Assembly: GCA_030159075.1 (NCBI GenBank)
Contig: BROG01000108.1
Coordinates: forward strand, 1-64,000
From: Atrina japonica
Lineage: Eukaryota; Mollusca; Bivalvia; Pterioida; Pinnidae
Reading direction: 5' to 3'
Length of the DNA: 64,000 nucleotides
Made by a program: the position numbers and the translations under genes. Below are positions 33,672 to 44,898 of this stretch, in pieces. The notes beneath the pieces are model-generated. The model made no database searches. It was not told where the DNA came from and worked only from the letters and a program-made list of their open reading frames with translations. Each line of letters begins with the position of its first letter. The stretch's first letter is position 1.

Positions 33672-34500
33672 TTTGTAATAACAATATTAAAAAAGATATA
33701 AACAAGGACATTGATATTTACCTCTGAAAATATATCTATATCTGTATATGTACTTCATAAAGATCTTATCGCAATAGAGTCTTCTCACAGTTATTGGTTT
33801 ATTTCCTTTATGCTTGTGAAAATAGCATCTTTCAATATTCACAAAATTGGATAAGACACGGCTCTTCATGTGTGGTTACAATTTGATTATTTGTGCTGGG
33901 GAAAATATTATTTTTTATTTGATAATGGTAGTCTCTTGTGAGTTGCATTTGGTGATATGAAATTATGCATTGGCCAACTCCGTGCAAATAATGCTCCCAG
34001 AAGAATTTCAAAATGATTTACTACGCGAAGTTATTATCAGAATTTTTTGTATTGTTTGAACATTTGGAACCATAAGAATTTTATTCGTTGGTTATCATGA
34101 CAGGGAATGCTTTTTATGATTTGGTCTGCATTTTTAAGTTTGATACTGAAGAGAGAAACTTTGATTTGGAGGGAGATGTAGAGTTGTTTCTAGATGATAT
34201 ACGTTGAGTATCCTCATGGTAATTGGCCTAGTTTTAGTATCAAAAAATGTCACATGAATATTTGACTTGATAAGCATCTAGTCATCCCCCCTCCCCCCCC
34301 CCACCCCCCCCAAAAAAAAAAAAAAAAAAAAGATGGTATAGACAGTTCGACCTAACTTCTCAGAAAAAAACCAGCACTGGTCTGTTAGCCCTGATATAGC
34401 CTCTTGTGTGAATTATTGAATAAAAGCATCACACAAGAATTAAAAGCTGAAATTATAAACATTTTTTTTGTTTTATCTGGGGAACATCAATTATTGACTA
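33672..34500. other. Non-coding DNA with a C/A homopolymer tract
   Basis: At 34287-34331 a C-rich run passes into a poly-A run of over 20 bases. No gene seen. Confidence 0.55.
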
Positions 34501-34643
34501 GGGCCTAGCACAATAAAACTTCAGAATTACTTGATTCTAAATATTTTACTCAACTTCAGCTTATCCTGAAATCTGATTGGCTGAGCAGGCCATGTTGGAA
34601 ATATTCTCAGACTTGAGTAAATTCCCATGTTTTATGGTCCGGG
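34501..34643. mobile_element. MITE (GGCCTAGCAC ends), uninterrupted copy
   Basis: Starts GGGCCTAGCACAATAAAACT and ends CATGTTTTATGGTCCGGGACCC, inverted with mismatches. It shares AAATCTGATTGGCTGAGCAG with 7911-8651. It lacks the 586-bp insertion found there and therefore shows the pre-insertion state at AGACTTGAGTAAATTC (34608 onward). Confidence 0.8.
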
Positions 34644-34678
34644 ACCCAGACTAAAGAGTTCAGTGCTCTGTGTACATT

Positions 34679-35124
34679 AATAGAGAACTTTCGAGTTATC
34701 ACTGATTATCGTTATGACCCTGCATTTATTCACGCCTTCTCGATTTTGTTCCTCATATGTTCTTCCGGTTTCCATATTTACCTTAGCAACATATGTAAAG
34801 TAAATGGAAATATTTTTACTTTTTTAGCGCATTAAATTTATTTTGTATAAAGAAACCCAAGAGACTCTTAAAACATACCACAGTGGGTTATTTTGTTGAA
34901 CGCTAAATTACTGAAATGTGTCAGGCAGAGAAAAATGTGCGAACAGTCGGGGAATCTTCCGAATATTTACAGGGTGCTTTTACCAATTGAGCTATGGGGG
35001 CCATCTATATATTATTGAAACCGGAAATAACATTGAGGTACATTTTTTTATAGAAACACGTGACTGGCGATAATAAAAGCAGGATTATAACGGTATACTG
35101 GGCTAATTCGAAAGTTCCCTATTA
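34679..35124. mobile_element. MITE with TAGAGAACTTTCGA ends
   Basis: Left TAATAGAGAACTTTCGAGTT and inverted right TAATAGGGAACTTTCGAATT match, and similarity continues to GACCCTGC / AATCCTGC about 45 bases in. The 446-bp element has no coding capacity. Inside, 34975-35005 (CTTTTACCAATTGAGCTATG) resembles an inverted tRNA A-box region. The exact target duplication cannot be fixed by eye. Confidence 0.75.
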
Positions 35125-35217
35125 GTCTAGTGCAATATTACAGATACATTGAACATGTCAGACCTCCAGACACCTTAAAAAAAAATCCTCGGGGGTGGGG
35201 TGAGGGGTGGGGAGTTG

Positions 35218-35393
35218 TACAGTGGAACCTGTCTTGAAAGATCACCACATCTGCCACTGATGTGTGGTCCCCAAAAGACAGGTGATATCTCTAGGTAATA
35301 TGTAAAGGATTATTCAACCAAGTGGTTTTTAAACTATCTCGATAGACAGGTTGTTTTTCATGACAGTGGTCTGTCAAGACAAGTTCCACTGTA
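35218..35393. mobile_element. M2 MITE, complete copy
   Basis: TACAGTGGAACCTGTCTTGA at the left and AAGACAAGTTCCACTGTA at the right are TA-bordered inverted ends with the characteristic GAGAGACCAC-type words inside (GAAAGATCACCACATCTGCC). The centre contains AAGGATTATTCAACCAAGTG, shared with 48334-48520. Confidence 0.85.
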
Positions 35394-35789
35394 TAATAAA
35401 TTGTCAGATTTTATCAGTCAAAATCAGAGGGAAAGATGATGATCTTTTCTTAGGTTTGCTCTGTGACACTGATAATTGCGAATTCAGGTGAAAATTTTAC
35501 TTTTCACATAAAGTTTTTTAATTTTTTTTGAAATTATTTGATGTGACGGAAACTGTTACGTAACTGTAAAACAAACGATTAATCACCCTAATCTTAATTG
35601 ATAATTGCAATGAATGATATTCTTTGTAGTTAACGGATAGATTTTACGGTGAAAAGAATGAAAAGAATTTTGTGAAATTCCGAGAAAGAGCAACTAAAAT
35701 TTGTGCTAACATTAGAAATGACTCTTAACTTAAAACTAACTTGTAGTAATTGTAGGGTGTCTTGTTTTATAGCTCCGGTACATGTATAG
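35394..35789. other. AT-rich non-coding DNA
   Basis: No supported feature. Confidence 0.5.
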
Positions 35790-36010
35790 GTCTTCCAAAA
35801 TAAATTGGCACATGTTTACAAGCACAACGAGTCTAAATTAAATCATAAAAGGGACTGACAGACTTACTTTTGGCACAAAAAATGTCAGAGCAGCATTAAT
35901 ACATGGAGTCACGTTTTTTTACCTTTATATCCCTTGTTTCTGGAAAAAAAGAGTATTGTGTAGGTTTTTGATAAGACCCGAATGTGCCAGTATTTTATCT
36001 TTGTGCATGT
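35790..36010 (+). mobile_element. MITE of the AGGTCTACC family, third copy
   Basis: AGGTCTTCCAAAATAAATTG, CAACGAGTCTAAATTAAATC and GAGCAGCATTAATACATGGA follow 3199-3420 in order, ending near GAATGTGCCAGTATTTTATC. Confidence 0.75.
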
Positions 36011-36361
36011 ACAAGTCAAATCTTTCTGTGCTGTCATTAAAAATGGCTGCTAACCGTATTTTTTTCTATATTATAGGGTGTCATAAAAAACAAGTACATC
36101 AAATCTGATACAAATCATTAAAACAAAAACTACAAGAGCGATTTAATATAAGACAGTTGATACTTCATAAAAATGATCCCTTTGATTTGTACATTGTACA
36201 AACCTAAAATCACTATATTTCATGTCTCTTTTGGACGATTACCGTGAAGTTTCACGAAGTTTATATCCACAGCTGTTACAAGCATGTACGTGACATGATG
36301 AATAGAAAATCTTTAGACGACTCTCATTTGACATTTGTGTCTTTTTGTTTTTCAAATGGTG
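36011..36361. other. Non-coding DNA
   Basis: No supported feature. Confidence 0.45.
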
Positions 36362-36590
36362 TTTTTTTTATGCTACACATTCAACAAATTTTCAGTTATA
36401 TGGTGGCAGCTAGTTTTTAATGGTGGATTTAGAAAGTAAACCACTGATGCCTTTAACAGTTAGACAGGCACACTTTCTCATAAAATCAGCTTCGGTACCA
36501 GCTGGGCTAGAAATCTCGCTGACTAGATTTGAGAGCTGACTTCATAGTTTACAGTGCAGTGCACTAACCACTTGGCATCCCTGTATTTGA
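36362..36590 (-). mobile_element. SINE family B, degenerate copy
   Basis: TTTTATGCTACACATTCAAC, AGTTATATGGTGGCAGCTAG and, at the other end, CTTCATAGTTTACAGTGCAG TGCACTAACCACTTGG follow 6593-6829. The A and B boxes are mutated (GCTGGGCTAGAAATC replaces the B box), so it is probably silent. Confidence 0.75.
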
Positions 36591-36654
36591 AGCAAATGTT
36601 TAATCCTTTGGGGTTTTTTTTAGCCATCTTTATTAGAGACAGTAAGTCAGTCAA

Positions 36655-37000
36655 AGATCTGCAGGTCCTAATTTTGAATCTACACAGAAGGTTCCAAGAT
36701 TAAACCTACACAGAAAGATCAAAGTTTAAACCTACACAGAAAGATCAAAGTTTAAACCTACACAGAAAGATCAAAGTTTAAACCTACACAGAAAGATCAA
36801 AGTTTAAACCTACACAGAAAGATCTAGTTTAAACCAACACAGAAAGATCCTAGTTTAAATCTACAGAGAAAAATCCTAGTTTACACCAGTGCAGAAAGAT
36901 CCTAGTTTAAACCAACACAGAAAGATCCTAGTTTAAACCTACAGAGAGAGATCCTAGTTTAAACCAATACAGAAAGATCCTAAAGTTTGAACCTAAAAAC
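36655..37000. repeat. Minisatellite, 26-bp unit
   Basis: CCTACACAGAAAGATCAAAG + TTTAAA repeats every 26 bases (36731, 36757 and on), about 12 copies, with later units reading GATCCTAGTTTAAACCAACA. The unit resembles the T-arm (B box) of the tRNA-like sequence at 37055-37215, which has ACAGAAAGTTCCAAGTTCAAACCC. Confidence 0.9.
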
Positions 37001-37049
37001 AGGTTCCAAATTTAAACCAAAGGTTAATAAGAGATGAGAAATTTGTAGA

Positions 37050-37215
37050 CACAGTATACACTAGCTCAGCTGTAGATATATTAGTTAAAAACAGAAGGTT
37101 CTGTGTTTAACCCCAAGATGGATCAGAAAAGAATAATTTTTAGCATCACAGTAGCTCGACTGTAGATGTGTATATGTTACAAACAGAAAGTTCCAAGTTC
37201 AAACCCAAGTTCAAG
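37050..37215 (+). repeat. Two tandem tRNA-like segments
   Basis: CTAGCTCAGCTGTAGATATA ... AGGTTCTGTGTTTAACCCC and, about 88 bases on, GTAGCTCGACTGTAGATGTG ... AAGTTCCAAGTTCAAACCC carry A-box-like and B-box-like words at tRNA spacing. They look like degraded tRNA or SINE heads, not functional tRNAs (no pairing acceptor stem). Confidence 0.5.
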
Positions 37216-37800
37216 GTGTTTATAACATTTGTCAAAATGAAACTGCTTGTTGTACATAACTACTAATTCATAAGATACATTCAGATGAAAATGATTTTGT
37301 TTAAAAAACAACAACAAAAACTGTTGAAAATTTGCTCACCGTCCTATATACTGGTATGTCAGTCTCTTCTGTGGTTTTGATAAAAGATCAAGAGCATTAT
37401 CTAACATGTAATTATGTACATGCATGTACTTATGTATAGCTTAGATCTGTAATACATAAATTTATATATTTTTTTTTACGTTCCCCCTACGAGATTGGAA
37501 CATATAATTGACTTTAGAGAGGTGGATGGGTGGGGCAAGTGTCAACAGTGATAGTTTCAGTAAAAACACTTAAGAAGTCTGACAAGTAGATCAAATCTTC
37601 CTGTTTGTATCCATTGAAATAAAGTTAAAATTACACATTTTAACTGTTAACTGTTGATAATTAAGAAAATATCATTTTCTTATTTTGAAACGTTGACATC
37701 ACTATACTTGAATCCATATCTAATGTTTTATCAATGTCTGGTACAATACATATATAAAAAGCACTAAAATGACTAATGACACGGACAAAATATGTATGTA
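37216..37800. other. AT-rich non-coding DNA
   Basis: No supported feature. A minus-strand frame of 145 codons spans 37661-38098; it has no motif, several AT-biased residues and no splice partner, and runs into the repeat below. Confidence 0.45.
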
Positions 37801-38575
37801 TATCTCGATACCTCGAGTCCAAGGTACCACTGAAAAACTTGGAGGTTTCAAGAGTTTGAGGTTTCGAGAGTTCCAGAAATTGACATTTTGACTGATGTAG
37901 GTTCTTAATACTATGCAAAATATGGTGGGATACTGTACTCGTAATTTGCGTGAATTTTGTCATAAACAATTCCCGTACATAGCTTTCAAACATAAAAACG
38001 TATAAATACGTTATACATGTATTTATTATGTATCCAATTAGGATATAAACGACCGTCGACATGTAAGTCCTATAATGTTGCAGTAGCCTACAGTACAAAT
38101 CTACAAAACAGATCTAAAAGTTCAAATGCCACTTGGCTGTGACACTTGTACTCGAAATCGTAGTCTATGACACGTCTTTATACGGCTCTTCTGTTTTGAT
38201 TGATCTTCATTAACATGCCTGTCAATCACAACTGGATTAGGTCAAGACCTTGTTACCTGGTTATCAAAACACCTTTTGTTTAATCTTCCAGGTAAGGATA
38301 CTAGTGTCATTCTAGCCTATGGCATTGACTTTTTATAAATTCACTGATAATTACCCAAACTTCTATTCCAGGTTTTGAGAGTAAAATATAAAGGAATATA
38401 CAAATCGAGACTTCGAATTGACTTTGAGGTTTCAAGAACTTCAAGGTTTCGAAGCTCAAGAGATCGAGAGTTAATTTACTTTATTTATGAAGGAAAAAAT
38501 TTGGGACGTGTACGAGACTTGGAGGTAATGAGAATTACTAAGTTTCCACGTTCAAGCCATCGAGAGTCACCAGTA
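37801..38575. repeat. Diverged TTTCGAGAG/CTCGA-rich repeat, two blocks
   Basis: 37805-37895 (TCTCGATACCTCGAGTCC, GGAGGTTTCAAGAGTTTGAG GTTTCGAGAG) and 38400-38575 (GAGGTTTCAAGAACTTCAAG GTTTCGAAGCTC, then CATCGAGAGTC) share a decamer theme of (G)AGGTTTCRAG. They may be the two ends of one element with the 500 bases between as its body. Class unknown. Confidence 0.4.
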
Positions 38576-38579
38576 TATA

Positions 38580-38586
38580 TATTTGG

Positions 38587-38612
<26 letters not shown>
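38580..38612. repeat. TA/CA microsatellite
   Basis: GGTATATATATATATATATA followed by CACACA. Short dinucleotide run. Confidence 0.85.
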
Positions 38613-38617
<5 letters not shown>

Positions 38618-38737
38618 TCACAGGGTAAATAGATATAGATGTAGATGTAATCTGAGTTAAAACGACATGATGTCCATAACAATGCACCAATATGACTATT
38701 TGTATAAATAATTACAATATTTTGTTCTCGAAGGTTT

Positions 38738-38940
38738 ACAGGTAGATCTAAATCTTCCATGAAGCCATTATCTATTAATACACATGCACATATACATAAC
38801 TGCTACAATAAAAACATATTAAGTGGCAACATTTTTTCTCATAGGATTACAAGTAGATCTTAATCTTCCATGAAGTCTTTATCTATTAATACACCTGTAC
38901 ATAACTGCTACAATAAAAACATATCAAGTGACAACATATA
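38738..38940. repeat. Direct tandem duplication, 111-bp offset
   Basis: ACAGGTAGATCTAAATCTTC at 38738 recurs as ACAAGTAGATCTTAATCTTC at 38849, and AACTGCTACAATAAAAACAT is in both. About 90% alike by eye; a small gap (CATGCACATATA) marks the first copy. Confidence 0.85.
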
Positions 38941-39632
38941 GAAAATTTGCATAATGTACATGGGTATTAATTTCAAGTATTTACCAATACTTTGAAACAA
39001 TTAATGAAACGTGATATAATTCATCAAGGGAAGTATTGCTGATCAACAGCTCGTAACAGTTGTGTATTAAAAATGTTCATATAGTCTGGTATGTATGCTC
39101 TCGCTCTGGATTATCATGAACTTGACATATAGCATGCAAGTGCTGATGAACGAGTCACAAATATCAATTCCTGGTAAAGTTTATTTTGTCAAATTAAAAG
39201 CAAATCAGCTGCTGAATCATGGATCTGTGGAGATATTAGAATTGAAATTGTAGGATTTGAAATATTATTTTATATGATAATTGTACAGAAATTTAAGAAT
39301 TTAAAATAAAATGGAAATGCATATACCAGTGATTGTGTGGTAGTCCCAAGGTCTCATTAGCACAAAAAAGCAAGAGCTAGTATGATCAAGTTGCTGAAAG
39401 CCTATCTGTAAATTGCTCTCACGACTACATCTCCCTGAGCCTCTGAAAGGATTAATTGAATCTTTTTCTTTATACAATAGAATGCAAATTCAACTAGGAT
39501 AAAACCTTTGTTGCACGTTGGGTAACGGAGAAATTGAAATCTGATAAATGGCTTATGAAATGCAAACATCTAAAGTAGTGATTTCCTCGTAGGAATACAA
39601 TTTTCTCATGATTTGTGTGTGTCGTTGTGGAG
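38941..39632. other. AT-rich non-coding DNA
   Basis: No supported feature. Confidence 0.5.
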
Positions 39633-39797
39633 TACAGTGGAACCTGTTTTGAGAGACCACTCATCTTCTGACACCACAATCTGAAAACCACCTGCTTTAA
39701 AATTCTTTACATAAAGTCTCTTTTGGGAGACCACCTGTCTTTGGAGACCACATTTCAGTGGCAGATAGGGTGGTCTCTCCGTACAAGTTCCACTGTA
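39633..39797. mobile_element. M2 MITE, complete copy
   Basis: TACAGTGGAACCTGTTTTGA and TACAAGTTCCACTGTA are TA-bordered inverted ends. The right half carries GGAGACCACATTTCAGTGGC, the core conserved in the copies at 5855 and 57115. Confidence 0.85.
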
Positions 39798-39859
39798 TAT
39801 GCATATCTTTATCTACTTCCTTACTTTAGAACAGAAAAGACACTTGTCTTTTTATCTAA

Positions 39860-39942
39860 CTCATTCATCCCTAAAGACCCATTTAGACTGGTCCAAGTAA
39901 TTGATTTACATAAGAGTCTACTGTTTTTCAAGGGTTAATGAG
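39860..39942 (-). mobile_element. 83-bp TTAA micro-MITE, subfamily A, inverted
   Basis: CTAA (39856-39859, one change from TTAA) and TTAA (39943-39946) enclose 83 bases from CTCATTCATCCCTAAAGACC to TTCAAGGGTTAATGAG, with TGATTTACATAAGAGTCTAC inside. Confidence 0.8.
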
Positions 39943-39946
39943 TTAA

Positions 39947-41169
39947 CAGAGAAACAGACAGGCAGAAACTTACGTTTAGAAACAGAAAAGACATTCGTCT
40001 TTATATTTAGCACAGAGAGACAGACAGACGGACAGCAAGGCAGAGACCTACATGTACATACGTACTTTAAAATCAGAAAAGACTTTACTCTTTACATGTA
40101 GGAGAGAGAGAAAGAGACAGACAGAACAAATGAACAAAAAATATTTTTATTTACTTAAATAAAACAGGGCATTGTATTCCTGGATAATTATTGGTACCAA
40201 CCATTTCATGCAGTGATGAAATATAATTTATCACAACAACTGCATTATGACTTGATTGTTCTGGCAATTCAAAGTCCTTTGTGAAGTAAAGAGTTTTTGT
40301 AATTTTATGTCACATAAGATTTCACCATTCTACAAAAAAATCACCATGAGTTATCAATTTAGCAAAAATGCTCTTCATTATTTGTATGGTTGCTTTTATG
40401 CTGAATCAATAATCATTATACTTATCTCTAGCAAATTTCAGAATGGGGCAAAAATAAAATTGGGTGATTTTGAGGAAATTGCTTAATTTCCGCTTTTCTG
40501 AATTTTCCGCATGAAGTGTATCTTGCCTCATGTTTTAACATGTGGCAGAGCCAACAGATGTATACTCCCAGCAGTGTTCTTGTATTTATTAATATGAAGT
40601 CAATCATTTATTGATATTGATGAACCTATATCATTTCTGCGTATCTCGCAAATAAAGTCGAGATAAAATCAGGCAGTCGTGTGATATTGACAATTAGGGG
40701 ACAAAGTGAGGGCAGATGTCGTTGGTGCCATCAGCATATAAATCTGTGGGACATCTTTACCGAGTCAGATTTATAATGACCAATCAAATACATGTATATC
40801 AATGTTTGATCTTTTCTAAAGGAATAATAAGATACAGTGAACTACATAGAGGTTCATTTTCAGAGAGATAGAATTATTAATTAGTCTATGGGAATCATTA
40901 ATCTTATCTTGTAAATGTTAAAATTGGCATACCAGTATTTTTTTCCCTCAAGGCCAAAGCTTAGGAGGCGGACATTTTTTTTTGGGGGGGGGTGTTATCA
41001 ATTTGTCAGTTGATCTGTTAGCACCATTTGGTTTTACAATGCCCTCCTTTGATGGGACATATAAAGGTTTGGCATTACATACACCAGTAGATCTGTATGT
41101 ATGTATATCTGTTAGATTTTGCTTATCTGGGCCATTAAGCTACCATTCCTTAACCTTTTGGTTGTAGTT
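39947..41169. other. Non-coding DNA with GACAGACAG-rich start
   Basis: 39947-40125 has GAAACAGACAGGCAG, CAGAAAAGACATTCGTC and GAGAGACAGACAGACGG words recurring irregularly. The rest shows nothing recognised; a G-run is at 40984-40991. Confidence 0.5.
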
Positions 41170-41449
41170 GGACTTGTATTGTTGTTTAATGTCCCACTCA
41201 AGAATCTTTTATGGAGACATCATCAAATGTTGGTGAAGGGCTTCAAATTTTGGCCTATGCTCAGCACTAGTACAGCCATTGAGCAGTGAGAGTTTTTTAA
41301 CATGCTGTCACCTACTGTGACAGGGGACCACGGTTTTTACTGTCTCTTCCGAAGAAAGGGAAAAGCCACCCGCCTCCGCCAAGGCTCGAACCAGCAACCC
41401 TCCAGTTGCAAATTGAGCACTCTACCGCAGTGCCATAACGGCTCTCTAA
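41170..41449 (-). mobile_element. SINE family A, complete but mutated copy
   Basis: ATTGTTGTTTAATGTCCCAC at the left is the 3' body; at the right, on the minus strand, GCCGTTATGGCACTGCGGTA GAG (A box) and GGTTGCTGGTTCGAGCC (B box) form the tRNA-like head. The head differs from the tRNA-Lys-like head at 20901-21182, so two promoter variants share one body. An internal deletion removes TTCACTCA. Confidence 0.85.
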
Positions 41450-41455
41450 CCTTCT

Positions 41456-41680
41456 GGTAGGCTCACTATATGTGATACACATATACACATTGGTAGGTAG
41501 GACTGCTGGGTACCGAGACCATGCCCCTTTCCCTCTTTTTTCCAGTGCTATGCTCCTTTGTTAAATGTCCTTGTCCAGGCAATAAATCGGCTATCAGCTG
41601 GGCTCGAACCTGCGATTACATGAGGTGAGAGACTTCATGGTTTAAAGTGCAATGTTCTGACCGCTCGACCACGGAGGCCC
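41456..41680 (-). mobile_element. SINE family B copy next to a family A copy
   Basis: On the minus strand it starts GGGGCCTCCGTGGTCGAGCG (A box GTGGTCGAGCGGTCAGA) and has the B box GCAGGTTCGAGCCCAG, with the long variable segment ACCATGAAGTCTCTCACCTC between. Best-preserved head of family B in this window. It lies seven bases from the family A SINE, same orientation. Confidence 0.85.
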
Positions 41681-42546
41681 CATATTAATACATAATGCAG
41701 ATCTCTTGTATACATACATATACAAATGTACATGGGGAATCCTGTAAAAGACAACATTTTTTGTGATTGTTTCAGGTTCTACATAAATGTATGATGTAGA
41801 TCTCTTGTATATGTCACCATAAATCAGCTGGTATTGATTTTATATTAACAAAGTTTGATAAATGACCCAGTATGTATAATGTTAAACACCATGATGTCTT
41901 TATTGCTGGTAGGTGTATAATTCTTATGTATATTTTATACAAGTATTATATATATAACGAAAGTGATTAATTTATATCAGGACACTCTACATGTATTTGT
42001 CGATCAGGATAATACGGGAAATGTCGACTTTTGGGTATACTCACAAGGGTACAGAATACGGTGAGCATTTCTCAAATTGTTGTAGATATAAGGTTAAAAT
42101 CATACAAATACATGTACTTATCAGTTCTGTGTTTTGCATGTTTGCCATATTATTTGCCATGGATTTTTGGTTGGATTGCATTCAGAAAATATCGGACAAT
42201 AAATGTCTGCCGATCCATTCGTCAGTCTGCCATTTGTTTGACATGTAGCATTTTGCTCTTTTGTACATTGTAGATACTTTACAATGCTTTGCAATTCGGA
42301 CGTATCATTTTTAGCAGTCTGACTTGCTCATGTATTAGATTAACTGAACTTGCATTTTGATATTTCTTCATACATTAATTAAGTGATTAATGTGATTATT
42401 TATGACATCAAAGAAACCTAGATTTGATCAGCAACATCCCCCTCCCCCTCCCCACTCTCCCCTCCCAGAAGGTCCTGTTGATAGGATGCTATAGTTATTG
42501 ATAGTAATGTTTACTTCTTGCAGAAGCACCGTCTCAGAACCTTATA
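41681..42546. other. AT-rich non-coding DNA
   Basis: No supported feature. C-rich CCCCCTCCCCCTCCCC at about 42439. Overlapping frames 41991-42273 lack motifs. Confidence 0.5.
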
Positions 42547-42773
42547 TTACTGTAAATGTGGAAATTTATGTGTGGGGGTAATTTACACAAAATATGGGAT
42601 GAAGAATTTTTCGTGTAAATTACCCCCACGTACCAGTCGCACATCTGTGCCAAGAATCATCTTTAATACAGGATTGGTCACAGTGAGGTGAGACATCGTG
42701 TAAAATACCTCCACGTGATTGCATAAGAAAATCACATAATTAACAACACGCAGAAATATCCACTTTACAGTCA
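42547..42773. mobile_element. MITE, ACTGTAAAGTGG ends, with internal hairpin
   Basis: Left TACTGTAAATGTGGAAATTT and inverted right TGACTGTAAAGTGGATATTT pair. Inside, GGGGGTAATTTACAC (42575-42589) and GTGTAAATTACCCCC (42612-42626) form a perfect 15-base-arm hairpin, and CGTGTAAAATACCTCCACG is a third diverged arm. No coding capacity. Confidence 0.8.
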
Positions 42774-42775
42774 CT

Positions 42776-42862
42776 CATTTTCCTTAAAGACACATTTGGA
42801 CTACCGGTAGTCTAAGTAATTGATCTACAGAATAGTCCAGTGTTTTTCAGGGGTTGACAAGT
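42776..42862 (-). mobile_element. Micro-MITE subfamily A, degenerate inverted copy
   Basis: CATTTTCCTTAAAGACACAT, AAGTAATTGATCTACAGAAT and GTTTTTCAGGGGTTGACAAG match the family; borders are no longer TTAA. It abuts the previous element within three bases. Confidence 0.65.
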
Positions 42863-43984
42863 TTATGATAAAACTAATTAAAATCTGATAGTTGAACATC
42901 AGAATTTTGTTAACATCTGTCAGATGGAATTGTTTTTCATTTATGTACCTTTTGCGATACCATAGTTTGTAATGTCCCTAGGGAGATAAACACCTATCTA
43001 TAGTCCATCAGTGAAATTTAATTTTCACCCCATTGATAGGAATACTCATTTATAAATGTCGAATAGCTGTAACTTTAATATAGATGACGAAGTGAAAATC
43101 TACTAATACTATCAGATCAGATTAAATCATTTCTGTCTAAGCTCTTGTTTATCTTATTTTATTATCCTCGGCCTATCCATTGTTTATACGGCCTATCCAT
43201 TGTTTATATGTTTAGAAGCCATTAATTCACGGCAAATTTGAATACTTCCACATGCACCCTCCCATTACAAAATGAAAACTATCAGTTCACATGTAACAAA
43301 TTGATCAGTCGTTGATAAAGCTGATGTATTGACTTTTCTTACCAAAGTGTTGGTTACGCTATTATCGAGTTTGGGAGTATGGTTTCTGCATAAATGGACG
43401 CTGAATTACGTAAAGTGTAGATTTCAAGGTAAACGTATTTTTGTCAAATTTTTATAGTTTGTCTCTCTGATTTTCTTAGTTTTGAGTCTTTTTGGGGTGC
43501 CTGCCTGTTGACAAATTAGTTAATTTTCTAGCAGTTCTTCACTCGTATTAGGTGTGCTACATGTATATTGTGATAAGTGTTTACATGAATTTCTTTTTAA
43601 ATTCATTTGCATATGCTGGTATTCTTAATTTTTGTTATTTTTACTTTTTTTTTAAGTACTGCACACATGCACAAAGAATTCTAAGGAGTTTATGTGTTTA
43701 GTTTCCTTTCCCATCCCTACTCTAATTCATATTTTTTTAGGGTGGATTATATACCAAAAGTAAAAAGATTTTCTAAATTTGATAATTTATCAAAGTTTTT
43801 GAACAGAAGTGCAATATTATACTATATCTACAATAATATGGTGTTCTGATTGTAATCCTTAATAACTTATAGATGTTAAATGTTACATATACCATTTTTA
43901 CGAGTTGATGGAACATCAACGCAGTTATGTTATGCTAAGTTGTTTATTGGGAACAAGTCAAAGGGGTTAATAACACATTATATT
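42863..43984. other. AT-rich non-coding DNA
   Basis: A small direct duplication CGGCCTATCCATTGTTTATA lies at 43169-43210. Nothing else recognised. Confidence 0.5.
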
Positions 43985-44290
43985 GACACAAAATTACACA
44001 TGTATGTGCATTTCAGCAACATAAACTCAACTTCAAGATTGAAATTTCCAAATCATCCTCTTTTTCGTATATTTTTGCTTTTTAAAATGACGAAAATATA
44101 GTAACAATTCGCTGAAAAATATAGGTCTACAAGACTTGTTGAAATATATGCTATTAAAGGTCAGTTCGGCATCCTGTATGAATTTTAAGATATTATAAAT
44201 TTGCTTTTTACCATTATATATAGAATTGACATTAAAAGCGATAGACTGGACTGTTAACAATTCTTGCACACGATTAATATACAAATAAGT
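43985..44290 (+). repeat. Interspersed repeat, inverted relative to 54995-55325
   Basis: ACATGTATGTGCATTTCAGC, AACATAAACTCAACTTCAAG, AGGTCTACAAGACTTGTTGA and AATTCTTGCACACGATTAAT are each the inverted complement of words in 54995-55325. About 300 bases, unknown class, no coding sense. Confidence 0.75.
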
Positions 44291-44734
44291 TTTGATCAAG
44301 TTTCCCTTACTGTGTATTGGCAAGATCTGTCTGTGAAGTTGGACATAGAAGATGTTTCATTCCTCATTCACTGATCTTAACTGATGAAAAACTTGTGACA
44401 GCTTTTGAAAAAATGTTTTGGGAAAATGTTTTACATGTACACCTAGAAATTTACGGCTACTGATAGGAAGTATAGGGTAAGGGTATAATACTGCCCTGTT
44501 ACATAGAAATTTAATATCGATGAAACGATGTTTATAAGCACAAGATTTTATAATCATATCCCTGATCTATGTACTTTGTTGCATGATAAATAAGCCATTA
44601 GTACTTACGTTAGGCCAAATGTCTGACCCAATTTTTAGTTACTTTGTTTTTGTGAGACCTAATTTTACTGAATTAAAAAGTATTCAGTATACTGAGTGTA
44701 TTATACCTCATTAAAACTTTGTGTGTGTGTACTT
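44291..44734. other. AT-rich non-coding DNA
   Basis: No supported feature. Confidence 0.45.
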
Positions 44735-44771
44735 TATATATATATATACTTATATATATATATATATATTA

Positions 44772-44815
<44 letters not shown>

Positions 44816-44840
44816 CATACATACATACATACATACATAA
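44735..44840. repeat. Compound TA / ACAT microsatellite
   Basis: TA runs at 44737-44809 pass into ATACATACATACATACAT (44813-44839). Confidence 0.95.
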
Positions 44841-44898
44841 ATAATCATGCAGTTATTTGTTTATAGAAATAATGATGTTGTTTTTACTGATAATTATA

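Noticed and set aside
34975..35005. tRNA-like A box (minus strand) near CTTTTACCAATTGAGCTATG
   Set aside because: No B box at the right distance and it lies inside the MITE 34679-35124; perhaps a relic.
37661..38098. 145-codon minus-strand frame
   Set aside because: Not repeat-derived in its first part, but no motif, hydrophobic pattern, or splice partner is recognisable, and it enters a repeat; a frame of this length is possible by chance in AT-rich DNA read six ways.
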